Virus record (IMG/VR): IMGVR_UViG_3300026512_000012
Coordinates: 1 to 63,403 of that record
Reading direction: 5' to 3' (one strand)
Source: a virus
DNA: 63,403 nucleotides
Both the position numbers and the translations under genes were made by a program. This document shows, one piece after another, positions 1 to 7,508 of this stretch; the stretch's first letter is position 1; every line of letters starts with the position of its first letter. A model generated the notes under the pieces. It did not search any database. It saw nothing but the letters and a program-made list of their open reading frames with translations, and was not told the DNA's origin.

Positions 1-1
1 A

Positions 2-313
2 TTATGGCCTGAAATCATCCAATATATTTCAACAGTAGAGGATGCTGCATATTTAGTTGATTTAATTAATTATAATGCTGATGATGATTTATTCATTGGT
101 TATTTAGTAGCTAAATTTTATGATAAGTATGTTCTAAAAGAAAGAGGACAAGCTATTACAACTGCTCAATCTATTATGATTGAAAAGTTAATTTTAGATA
201 ATTTTGATATAATAAATTATAAATTAACTACTAAAGAAAAAAAGTTAATTCAAAATATGAAACTTAAAGATCAAAATACATTTTTTGATATTGCATCAAA
301 ATTTATAAATTAA
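2..313 (+). CDS. 3' end of an unknown gene (partial)
   Basis: An open frame enters from the left edge and stops with TAA, giving 103 visible residues. The visible part is mostly helical, rich in Asp, Ile and Lys, with no motif I recognise. It lies 10 bases upstream of the VWA gene and is probably co-transcribed with it. In N4-like phages the gene before the VWA gene encodes an AAA+ (MoxR-like) ATPase, so this may be the C-terminal tail of such a protein. That is inference from gene order only, because the ATPase core would lie outside the window. Confidence 0.7.
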   Translation, partial: LWPEIIQYISTVEDAAYLVDLINYNADDDLFIGYLVAKFYDKYVLKERGQAITTAQSIMIEKLILDNFDIINYKLTTKEKKLIQNMKLKDQNTFFDIASKFIN

Positions 314-323
314 AGGATACAAA

Positions 324-1760
324 ATGACAGAACAAGAATTTCTATCTAAAATAGAACATGAAGTATTTACTTCAATACTTACTCAAACTAATTTATTGTT
401 AGCTCAGAGTAAAACAGCATTTTTAGCTACTGGTTTATTTTTAAATTTACCAGCTGCTATTCAATTAAAACAAGTAGATACTCTTTATGATGAAGATTAT
501 CCATTACCTAAAAAATTATCTATTCAAGATTTAATAGATTCTGTTTCAACAGATATTACTGATGAAAAAGTTGTATTTACAATTTTTTATCAAGATAAAA
601 AACATCTAAAGAGATTAACTAAAGTAATTGATAAATATATTATTTATTTTTCATATAAATATTTTGCAGCTTTACAAACAATATTAAGAAAACATACCAC
701 TAATGCATATCAAGCAGCAATGTTTCGTATTGTGCAAAAGAATGAATCTCCTTTCTATCTTATACAGGTAGCATCAACATACGCTATTAATAAATTTATT
801 ATTGAAATGATAGATTTAATAAATAATACTAGTAAATGGGAAACTATTAGATCTATTATACCTGTATATACAGATCAAACTTTAGTTACAGAAGTACAAA
901 TTCTTTTAGATATGGTTAAAAATTCACCTAAGCTTAAGATTAAAAAAGTTAAAGGAAAATATGTTAAAATTTCTACCATAAATATGGAATATATTACTGA
1001 AGAAAAACAAGATGCTTTACCTAATGATTCATTTAATGGTGCTCAATCTATTGGAAAACAAGATAGATCAATAGTCACTTTGTCAAACCAATTACAACAA
1101 TCTATATCTACATCCACTAAAGGTACTGCTATTGGTACGCTTATGAATCAATTATTTGATGAAATAAAAATTGATGCTAATTGGTTTAATAAACTTAAAA
1201 AGTCATTTGAAACTACTATGTATCATAAAACTCAAGGAGGTTCAACTTCTTGGGAAAATATTTCTCAAACTTACAGACATATTTATACAGCACCTGTTAC
1301 ACAAAATACTGAATCTAAAGTTAGATTAATTATATCTATTGATACATCTGGCTCTATACATACAACAGAACTTCAAAAAGTTTTATCTATAATCAAACAA
1401 CATTCTAAAAAAATTGCAGAAGTTTATATTTATCATCATACTTCAGATATAGTTGCTCAATATCATATTGTAGATACAAACGATATTCAAAATAATTTTA
1501 AATTTAAACAAGCTTTTAGTTGTAGAATGGGTACAGGTGGTACATCACATTTTAGAGTATTTAAAGCTATTAAAAAGCTTAAAATTAAAAACCCTGAAGA
1601 ATGGGTATATATTTGTATGTCTGATATGTATTCTGATATAGAATCAGCATTACCTAAATACCCAATTATTAGTAAACTTACACCATATTGGTTAACAACT
1701 TCTGATGGTCGTAAACTTAATCCATCTATAGTAGGTGGAACTACAATTGTAATGCCGTAG
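324..1760 (+). CDS. VWA-domain protein (N4 gp25-like)
   Basis: 478 residues. The C-terminal third has a von Willebrand factor A fold with a metal-ion adhesion site: DTSGS at residues 340-344, a Thr in GGTS at about 407, and an Asp in the strand ending MSD at 434, all in the expected order. The first 300 residues are helical and not recognised. Such VWA proteins usually work with a MoxR-type AAA+ ATPase in protein-complex remodelling, and N4-like phages carry an ATPase/VWA pair among their early genes. An AAAGGA-type ribosome site precedes the ATG. The stop codon lies inside a long inverted repeat (1748-1780). The domain call is firm; the role in infection is unknown. Confidence 0.85.
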   Translation: MTEQEFLSKIEHEVFTSILTQTNLLLAQSKTAFLATGLFLNLPAAIQLKQVDTLYDEDYPLPKKLSIQDLIDSVSTDITDEKVVFTIFYQDKKHLKRLTKVIDKYIIYFSYKYFAALQTILRKHTTNAYQAAMFRIVQKNESPFYLIQVASTYAINKFIIEMIDLINNTSKWETIRSIIPVYTDQTLVTEVQILLDMVKNSPKLKIKKVKGKYVKISTINMEYITEEKQDALPNDSFNGAQSIGKQDRSIVTLSNQLQQSISTSTKGTAIGTLMNQLFDEIKIDANWFNKLKKSFETTMYHKTQGGSTSWENISQTYRHIYTAPVTQNTESKVRLIISIDTSGSIHTTELQKVLSIIKQHSKKIAEVYIYHHTSDIVAQYHIVDTNDIQNNFKFKQAFSCRMGTGGTSHFRVFKAIKKLKIKNPEEWVYICMSDMYSDIESALPKYPIISKLTPYWLTTSDGRKLNPSIVGGTTIVMP

Positions 1761-1780
1761 AAAATTTCTACGACATTACA
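1748..1780. promoter_or_regulatory. 33-nt hairpin between the VWA and ligase genes
   Basis: The left arm TGTAATG-C-CGTAGAAA and right arm TTTCTACG-A-CATTACA pair around a single central base, giving 15 pairs with one C/A mismatch. It overlaps the VWA stop codon (TAG, 1758-1760) and ends 16 bases before the ligase start. No T run follows, so it is not a standard intrinsic terminator. It could be an RNA stability or processing hairpin, a translational control element, or a DNA cruciform recognised by the phage RNA polymerase. Confidence 0.6.
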
Positions 1781-1796
1781 TTCACTAAGGATTAAT

Positions 1797-2870
1797 ATGA
1801 CATTACCAACATTATACAAACGTACTAAAACTAATTCTATTCAAATATGCGATATTACTACTTCAACAGATACTTATACAGTATCTTTTGGTAAACTTAA
1901 TGGTAAAATGCAAACTAAAACAACTATTTGCTATCCTAAGAATATTAATCGTAGTAATGCCACTACAGTTGAGCAGCAAGCAGTAATAGAAGCACAAGCC
2001 AAATGGAATAAAAAGATAAAATCTGGTTATTCTACATCAAAAGAAGCACCAATTACTGTACAACTTCCTATGAAAGTTGGTAAGTATCAAGATTATGAAT
2101 CTAAAATTAAATTTCCGGCTATTGCTACTATTAAATACAATGGAGTTAATGTTATATTTCGAATTGTAGATAATATTTTAAAATGTTATTCAAGAGGTGG
2201 TGAAGAATATCAAGTACCACCTCATTTAAAGCAACCTATTTTAAATACTTTACTAGCTTATAGACAATCATCTATTAATTGTGAATTGTATTCTCATAAT
2301 GAGTACTTACAAGATATACAAGCAGCTGTTACAAAACATAATAATTTAACTTCTAAATTAATAGCTATAGCATTTGATTTTCCAGATTTAAATCTTAATT
2401 TTGAAAAGAGACATAAAGTATTACAAACTATAACAACTATGCATGTAGCATATCCTGAATTTATTAAAGTACATAATCATACAGAAATCAAATCTTATCT
2501 TTCACATGCTATGCATAATGGTTATGAGGGATTAGTTATTAAAAATTTAAATGGTATGTATAAATATAATATTCGTACATTATCTCAATTTAAATATAAA
2601 CTAACACAAGATGCAGAATTTAAAATTAAAGCTTTTTCAGTAGATAAAAATAAACATCCTGTATTCGTATTAGAATCAAAAGGTGGTGATTTTAAAGCTA
2701 AACCAAAAGGTACTAATGAGCAACGATCAGCTCTTTTACAACAAGCACCAAATTTAATTGGAAAATATGCTACAATAGAATTTGAAACTTACAGTAAATT
2801 AAATAAACCATTAAAACCTGTGTTTATTCAAGTTCGTAATTGTGATAAATCAGGAAATCCATTGGAATAA
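1797..2870 (+). CDS. ATP-dependent DNA ligase with WGR-like N-terminus
   Basis: 357 residues. The nucleotidyltransferase core shows motif I as KYNGVN with the adenylated Lys at residue 113 (usual form KxDGxR, so Asp is replaced by Asn). It also has ELY of motif III, EGLVIKN of motif IV with Glu at 244, and the KYK of motif V. The first 80 or so residues resemble a WGR domain, a small nucleic-acid-binding module fused to some phage ligases. The expected role is sealing nicks in replicated or recombined phage DNA. An AAGGA site precedes the ATG. Ligase is near certain; the WGR label is moderately sure. Confidence 0.88.
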   Translation: MTLPTLYKRTKTNSIQICDITTSTDTYTVSFGKLNGKMQTKTTICYPKNINRSNATTVEQQAVIEAQAKWNKKIKSGYSTSKEAPITVQLPMKVGKYQDYESKIKFPAIATIKYNGVNVIFRIVDNILKCYSRGGEEYQVPPHLKQPILNTLLAYRQSSINCELYSHNEYLQDIQAAVTKHNNLTSKLIAIAFDFPDLNLNFEKRHKVLQTITTMHVAYPEFIKVHNHTEIKSYLSHAMHNGYEGLVIKNLNGMYKYNIRTLSQFKYKLTQDAEFKIKAFSVDKNKHPVFVLESKGGDFKAKPKGTNEQRSALLQQAPNLIGKYATIEFETYSKLNKPLKPVFIQVRNCDKSGNPLE

Positions 2871-2872
2871 CT

Positions 2873-3154
2873 ATGCATGAATACCAAAATATTAAAAATG
2901 ATAATGAATTTTCTTTTAAATTATTTAAAAAATATTGTGAAAGAAATAAGCCAAATTCATTTGATATTAAAAAATATATAGATATTTGTTATCTTATATC
3001 AAAAAATAAATATAAACCATTACCAGAACGATTTTTAATATATTTATTAAAAAATTATTATTCCAAAAATATACTTAAACCCTATGACCCATTTTATAGA
3101 TATTTAAACATACCCTCTCATATACTAAAATTATTAAACAAGGATAGGCACTAA
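2873..3154 (+). CDS. Unknown protein, 93 aa
   Basis: A short basic protein rich in Lys, Tyr, Asn and Leu, without a recognised motif, signal peptide or membrane segment. It starts 2 bases after the ligase stop with GGAA upstream, and the next gene starts 1 base after its stop, so all three are probably translated from one message. The composition is typical of small AT-rich phage early proteins. No function can be proposed. Confidence 0.75.
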   Translation: MHEYQNIKNDNEFSFKLFKKYCERNKPNSFDIKKYIDICYLISKNKYKPLPERFLIYLLKNYYSKNILKPYDPFYRYLNIPSHILKLLNKDRH

Positions 3155-3155
3155 A

Positions 3156-4313
3156 ATGACAGATGAAGAGAAAAAAATTTTAAAAAATATTTTACAAGCT
3201 AAAGATATAATGAAAACAAAAACTATTTATAATAATATTATAGTTAATGGTTATACAAATTTAGAAGCATTAAGAAATAGACTATATATTGAACAAGTAT
3301 CTGAAGAAACATTTATATTTATAACAAGTTTATGTTATACATCTTTTCCTAAAAATGGAAGATATATGCCTTTATATATTCTTACATCTTTACGAAATAC
3401 TTATAAAAATTTATGTAAAAAATCTTTATATAATGTAATTATACAAACTAAAAATTTTTATTATGATTTAACAAGTGAACAAGCTGAAAAGATTTTACCA
3501 GATCTTTTATTAAAAAAGTATTATAAAAATAAAAATACTAAAATTAAACAAAATGAATTATTAAATATTACTTTAAATACTTTTGCTTTTAATATATTTA
3601 AAAACAATATAAGTAAACTAAAATATATAACAATTAAAGATTCTTTATATTATTTAAGTATATTAAGAGAATTACAAATAAAAACTATAAATAATTCAAA
3701 ACATGAAAATTATCATCGTAACGATAAAGTTAAGTTATTGTTTGAATATGCTGGACTTATTTTTAATAAAACTAGAAATCCAAATACAAAAATTTATAAT
3801 AATTTAGAAAAATTAAGTAAATGTAATAGTTTATGTAGTTCTTATCAATATTGTTTACCTAATACATGTTTAGAACGAATAACAGATTGGAATTTTTTTG
3901 AAGAAAAATTTACTGATTTGAATTTTACATTTACTTTTTCATATAATCTATTTAGTAATATTATAACACATTATGTAAAATTTGATGTACATGCAGTATT
4001 TAATACTCTAAATTATACTAGTTTTAGTAATTTAGATATTCATAGAATTGAAAGTTTAAAAAATTATTCTGATAATACACTTAATGTTTTATATTATTTG
4101 TTAAAATATACTTCTAAAATAAATAAAACTTTTGCTAAAATGAAATGGGTTAAAGAAATAGTTACATTATTAGAATCCACTACATTACCTGAATTTAGAT
4201 ATAATAACTCAAGAGAACTTTATAATTTTGAAACTTATGTCTATAAACAACTTGAAGTAATCTCAATAAATGAAAAATTCCCACAATTTCCATTAAAGAA
4301 TAATAATGATTAA
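3156..4313 (+). CDS. Unknown protein, 385 aa
   Basis: A Lys/Asn/Tyr-rich, mostly helical protein with no motif I can name. A segment around residues 227-240 has clustered cysteines (KCNSLCSSYQYCLPNTC), which could bind a metal but does not match a named zinc finger. It starts after an AAGGATAGGC site and its 3' end overlaps the RuvC-like gene by 8 bases, so it belongs to the same transcript. The unbroken length in such an AT-rich sequence supports a real gene; the role is unknown. Confidence 0.8.
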   Translation: MTDEEKKILKNILQAKDIMKTKTIYNNIIVNGYTNLEALRNRLYIEQVSEETFIFITSLCYTSFPKNGRYMPLYILTSLRNTYKNLCKKSLYNVIIQTKNFYYDLTSEQAEKILPDLLLKKYYKNKNTKIKQNELLNITLNTFAFNIFKNNISKLKYITIKDSLYYLSILRELQIKTINNSKHENYHRNDKVKLLFEYAGLIFNKTRNPNTKIYNNLEKLSKCNSLCSSYQYCLPNTCLERITDWNFFEEKFTDLNFTFTFSYNLFSNIITHYVKFDVHAVFNTLNYTSFSNLDIHRIESLKNYSDNTLNVLYYLLKYTSKINKTFAKMKWVKEIVTLLESTTLPEFRYNNSRELYNFETYVYKQLEVISINEKFPQFPLKNNND

Positions 4314-4758
4314 TTATTTTATAGCATTTGATCCAGGTGCTAATGGGGCTATGTGTATTTTAGGATCAGATAATTCAACTCAATTTTGGGATTTTAAATC
4401 ATCAAATATTTCTGGTTATACAATTGCTTTATCAACTGTTACTCCAGCTTTAGTTGCAATAGAAGCAGTATCATCTATGCCTGGGCAAGGTGTTAAATCT
4501 ATGTTTTCATTTGGACAACGATTAGGTGAACTTGAAGGTATGTTACAAACTCTTAATATTGGTTATATTAAACCAAGACCTCGTGAATGGCAAAAAGTAT
4601 GTCGTATTAAACCTAAATCAGGTAAAAAAGGAGTCTATGATGTTATCTCTAAAATTTATCCCAAAGCCATTCTCAAAGGTTCTCGTGGCGGTCTTCTTGA
4701 TGGTCGCTGTGATGCCCTTGGTATTGCTCATTATTTACGAACTATCTATAATAACTAA
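4306..4758 (+). CDS. RuvC-like Holliday junction resolvase
   Basis: 150 residues, the normal size for RuvC-family nucleases. The RNase H fold is shown by Asp9 in FDPGANG, Glu53 in VAIEAV, and Asp132/Asp136 in DGRCDALG near the C-terminus, which together make the acidic metal site. The segment PGQGVKSMFSFGQRLGELEG also fits RuvC. It should cut four-way junctions formed during replication and recombination before packaging. It overlaps the upstream gene by 8 bases and lies just before the polymerase. A different RNase H-fold nuclease activity is possible but less likely. Confidence 0.85.
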   Translation: MINYFIAFDPGANGAMCILGSDNSTQFWDFKSSNISGYTIALSTVTPALVAIEAVSSMPGQGVKSMFSFGQRLGELEGMLQTLNIGYIKPRPREWQKVCRIKPKSGKKGVYDVISKIYPKAILKGSRGGLLDGRCDALGIAHYLRTIYNN

Positions 4759-4767
4759 ATAAAAATT

Positions 4768-4947
4768 ATGAAATTAAAAAATTATAATGATTTTGAATAT
4801 AGTATTTTAAAAAAGGTTATTCATAAATTTACAAAACAAGAATTAATAAATTTAGATAACAGTATTTTTAAAATTACTGATTCACAAATATACTATAAAT
4901 TTAATGAATTATTACGATCACAATTACATAAACTGAAAAAGGAATAA
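4768..4947 (+). CDS. Small unknown protein, 59 aa
   Basis: A 59-codon frame starts at ATG 4768 and ends at TAA 4945-4947, one base before the polymerase ATG. It fills the gap between two sure genes, and its end supplies the polymerase ribosome site (AAAAAGGAATAAA). Its own ribosome site is weak. The product is Lys/Leu/Asn-rich and probably helical, with no known motif. Tight spacing and the absence of stops support it, but such a short frame could occur by chance. Confidence 0.55.
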   Translation: MKLKNYNDFEYSILKKVIHKFTKQELINLDNSIFKITDSQIYYKFNELLRSQLHKLKKE

Positions 4948-4948
4948 A

Positions 4949-7060
4949 ATGCTAACAATAGTCTATGATATTGAAACAACTGGTTTGTCTATTGATAGTA
5001 ATATTCATTGTATAGGTTTACAATGTATCCTAGATGACCAAATCCAACCTGTTAAATGTTATACATCTCTTTATACTCCTAATAGTAATGGTAACCTTAG
5101 AGGGGCTCTTAAGCTACTTAAAACAGCAGATATTCTAGTTGGACATAACTCTATTAGTTATGACACACCTTTAGTAGAACATTTCTTTAATACTAAATTT
5201 AAAGCAGAGCAATTTGATACATTATTATTATCTAAATTAATGTTTAATAAAGAACAACTTATGAATATGGATCGCGGAATACCCCTTATAGAATCAAAAG
5301 ATTGGGGTAAATACTCTTTAGATACTTTTGGTAAGCGTTTAGGAACATTTAAAGATCATTATGAAGATTGGACTAAACTAACAACAGAAATGGTTGATTA
5401 TTGTAAACAAGATGTTAAAGTAACAACAACTCTTTACAATAAACTACTATCTATGCCTAATTTTCCAACACAAAAAGTAATTGCAGTAGAAAATCAAGTA
5501 TTACAAATTATTAATCAACAAGAACAAAATGGTATTTATTTTGATAAAGAAAAAGCTAAAAAATTATCTTTAAAATTAACATTTGAAAAAATATCAATTG
5601 AAAATAAATTAGCTAAACAATTTAGACCTATGTTTCTACCAGATGGCAAACCACAAAAAACTAACCGTAAAATTAAACGAAAACTTTATATACCTAATGA
5701 TAATTATAAAAATCAATGGATAGCATATACACCTTATTATAAACCATTAAAACGATTTAAATCAGGTAAATTAAAATTACCAGCTAAAAATAAATATAAG
5801 TATTTTAATACTCCACATAAACTCATCTATATTGAAAAAGAAGGTGAATTTCAAAATATTAAACTTACTAAATTTACAGCTACTGATAATCAAATTAAAG
5901 TATGGTTAAAACGATTATATAATTTTGAATTTACTACTTATACAGATAAAGGTAATGTTAGAGTAGATCGTGACGATCTTGAAGCATTAGGAGATTACGG
6001 TAAAAATCTTAGGCGTCTCATGAAAGTAAAAAAGGATTTATCACAATTATCAGATGCTACTGGTTCGTTATTCAACAATATTCGTGAAGATTCTACCATT
6101 AGTACACATATTGATACAAATGGAACTGCTACGGGTAGGTTTACATCTAATAGCCCTAACCTTTCACAAATTCCTTCTCAACAAGAATTTAGAGAATTAT
6201 TTTGTGTTCCATCTAATGATTATGATTTTATAGGTACTGATTTTGATGGAGCAGAAAATGTAGTTCTTTCAGAACTTTTATACCCATATGATAATGGAAA
6301 TCTTGATCATATTATAAATCATGGTAATAAATCTAAACAAACTGATCTTCATTCACTTAATGCAAAAGCTATGAGTTTACCTACTCATACCATCTCAAGA
6401 GATGATGGAAAATCTATTTGGTTTGGTAAATTATATGGCTCTTCTCCAACACTTACAGGTTTTACAATTTTAGGTAATTCTGATTATACAAATTATACAA
6501 CTACTGAATTTGAAATTATGGAAAAGAAACTTAAAAAAAGAGCTGTTAATATTAAAAGTAATTCTAATTTATTTTATCCTATCAAAAAAGGACAATTAGT
6601 ATTATTTAATGAACAATTAATTAAACAAGCTTTATTTGGTAAATATGTTCAAGAGAAACTTACAGAAAATACAATAGGACTTGCTGAATTAGAAAGAGAT
6701 TTAGCTAAACAATATCATAAAACAAAATCTGTTGGAACCTTAGGTGGTAGAGTACTTCATGTTAATAGTAGTCATAAAATGCTTAATTATTCTTGTCAAG
6801 GAGCTAATGCAGAAGCTATTAAATATTATCTTATTGAATATCATAAACAATGTGAAAAATTAGGAATGGTACATGGTTATGATTATAAACAAAATTTATG
6901 TATCTATGATGAAGTAGATATAACTTGTAAAAAGAAATGGACACCATACCTTAAAGATATTCTTAAAGAAGCTTATACTACAATTTCAAGACAATTAGGT
7001 ATGCAGACCACCTTCACAGGTGAAATAAAAATAGGTGATAATTGGTGGCAAGTTCATTAA
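4949..7060 (+). CDS. Family A DNA polymerase with 3'-5' exonuclease
   Basis: 703 residues. The N-terminal proofreading domain of DEDD type has YDIETTG (Asp7, Glu9), GHNSISYDT and YCKQDVKVT. The polymerase domain has GTATGRFTSNSPNLSQIP before motif A, motif A DFDGAE (Asp431, Glu436), motif B as R484-x3-K488-x7-Y496-G497, and motif C at YDE with Asp654. Motif C has Tyr653 where most family A enzymes have His. There is no 5'-3' exonuclease domain, as usual in phages of the T7 and N4 groups. This is the phage replicative polymerase, in the same arm as the ligase, primase and helicases. Confidence 0.95.
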   Translation: MLTIVYDIETTGLSIDSNIHCIGLQCILDDQIQPVKCYTSLYTPNSNGNLRGALKLLKTADILVGHNSISYDTPLVEHFFNTKFKAEQFDTLLLSKLMFNKEQLMNMDRGIPLIESKDWGKYSLDTFGKRLGTFKDHYEDWTKLTTEMVDYCKQDVKVTTTLYNKLLSMPNFPTQKVIAVENQVLQIINQQEQNGIYFDKEKAKKLSLKLTFEKISIENKLAKQFRPMFLPDGKPQKTNRKIKRKLYIPNDNYKNQWIAYTPYYKPLKRFKSGKLKLPAKNKYKYFNTPHKLIYIEKEGEFQNIKLTKFTATDNQIKVWLKRLYNFEFTTYTDKGNVRVDRDDLEALGDYGKNLRRLMKVKKDLSQLSDATGSLFNNIREDSTISTHIDTNGTATGRFTSNSPNLSQIPSQQEFRELFCVPSNDYDFIGTDFDGAENVVLSELLYPYDNGNLDHIINHGNKSKQTDLHSLNAKAMSLPTHTISRDDGKSIWFGKLYGSSPTLTGFTILGNSDYTNYTTTEFEIMEKKLKKRAVNIKSNSNLFYPIKKGQLVLFNEQLIKQALFGKYVQEKLTENTIGLAELERDLAKQYHKTKSVGTLGGRVLHVNSSHKMLNYSCQGANAEAIKYYLIEYHKQCEKLGMVHGYDYKQNLCIYDEVDITCKKKWTPYLKDILKEAYTTISRQLGMQTTFTGEIKIGDNWWQVH

Positions 7061-7084
7061 ATCAAATTGATTTAGAATTGTATA

Positions 7085-7105
7085 GGGAGTTTAAGTTCAA
7101 CTCCC
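7085..7105. terminator. Hairpin after the DNA polymerase gene
   Basis: GGGAGTT (7085-7091) pairs perfectly with AACTCCC (7099-7105) across a 7-base loop, and GATTTTAT follows. It lies 24 bases after the polymerase stop and 44 before the next start. The short T-rich stretch makes it a possible weak terminator or a 3'-end protecting hairpin. Confidence 0.5.
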
Positions 7106-7149
7106 GATTTTATATAAAATACAATTAATTAAATAATAAAGGAAATATA

Positions 7150-7488
7150 ATGCGAAAAATAACAGCATATATTAGAGCTAGAGAATTAGCTAAGAATTTA
7201 AAAAGAAATTATTATCATCCTGAAAGATCCACTTTAAAGAGTAAAAATTATTGGGAATATAGTTCCCAAAATACTGAACAAAAGTATAATACTTTAATGG
7301 CAATTAAACTTAATAGTACATTTTCGGAATTTCCAAAAGAATTTATACCATATTGTGATGAATGTGACGCTCAAATTTTAGGTGATTACTATTTAACAAT
7401 TGGACAAGATCCTGAAATTGGAGGCCCTAGCATTTCTCCTATTTGTCCTCAATGTGTAAAAAACTTATGTAAACTTATACAAGAATAA
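7150..7488 (+). CDS. Small protein with a four-cysteine zinc-binding motif
   Basis: 112 residues with a good AAAGGA ribosome site. The C-terminal half has CDEC, then about 30 residues later CPQC, followed by another Cys, an arrangement able to bind one zinc ion. The N-terminal half is basic and Tyr/Asn-rich. Lying between the polymerase and the primase-like gene, it could be a replication accessory or nucleic-acid-binding protein, but nothing in it proves this. I cannot assign a family. Confidence 0.75.
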   Translation: MRKITAYIRARELAKNLKRNYYHPERSTLKSKNYWEYSSQNTEQKYNTLMAIKLNSTFSEFPKEFIPYCDECDAQILGDYYLTIGQDPEIGGPSISPICPQCVKNLCKLIQE

Positions 7489-7508
7489 CTAAATAATAAA
7501 GGAATATT

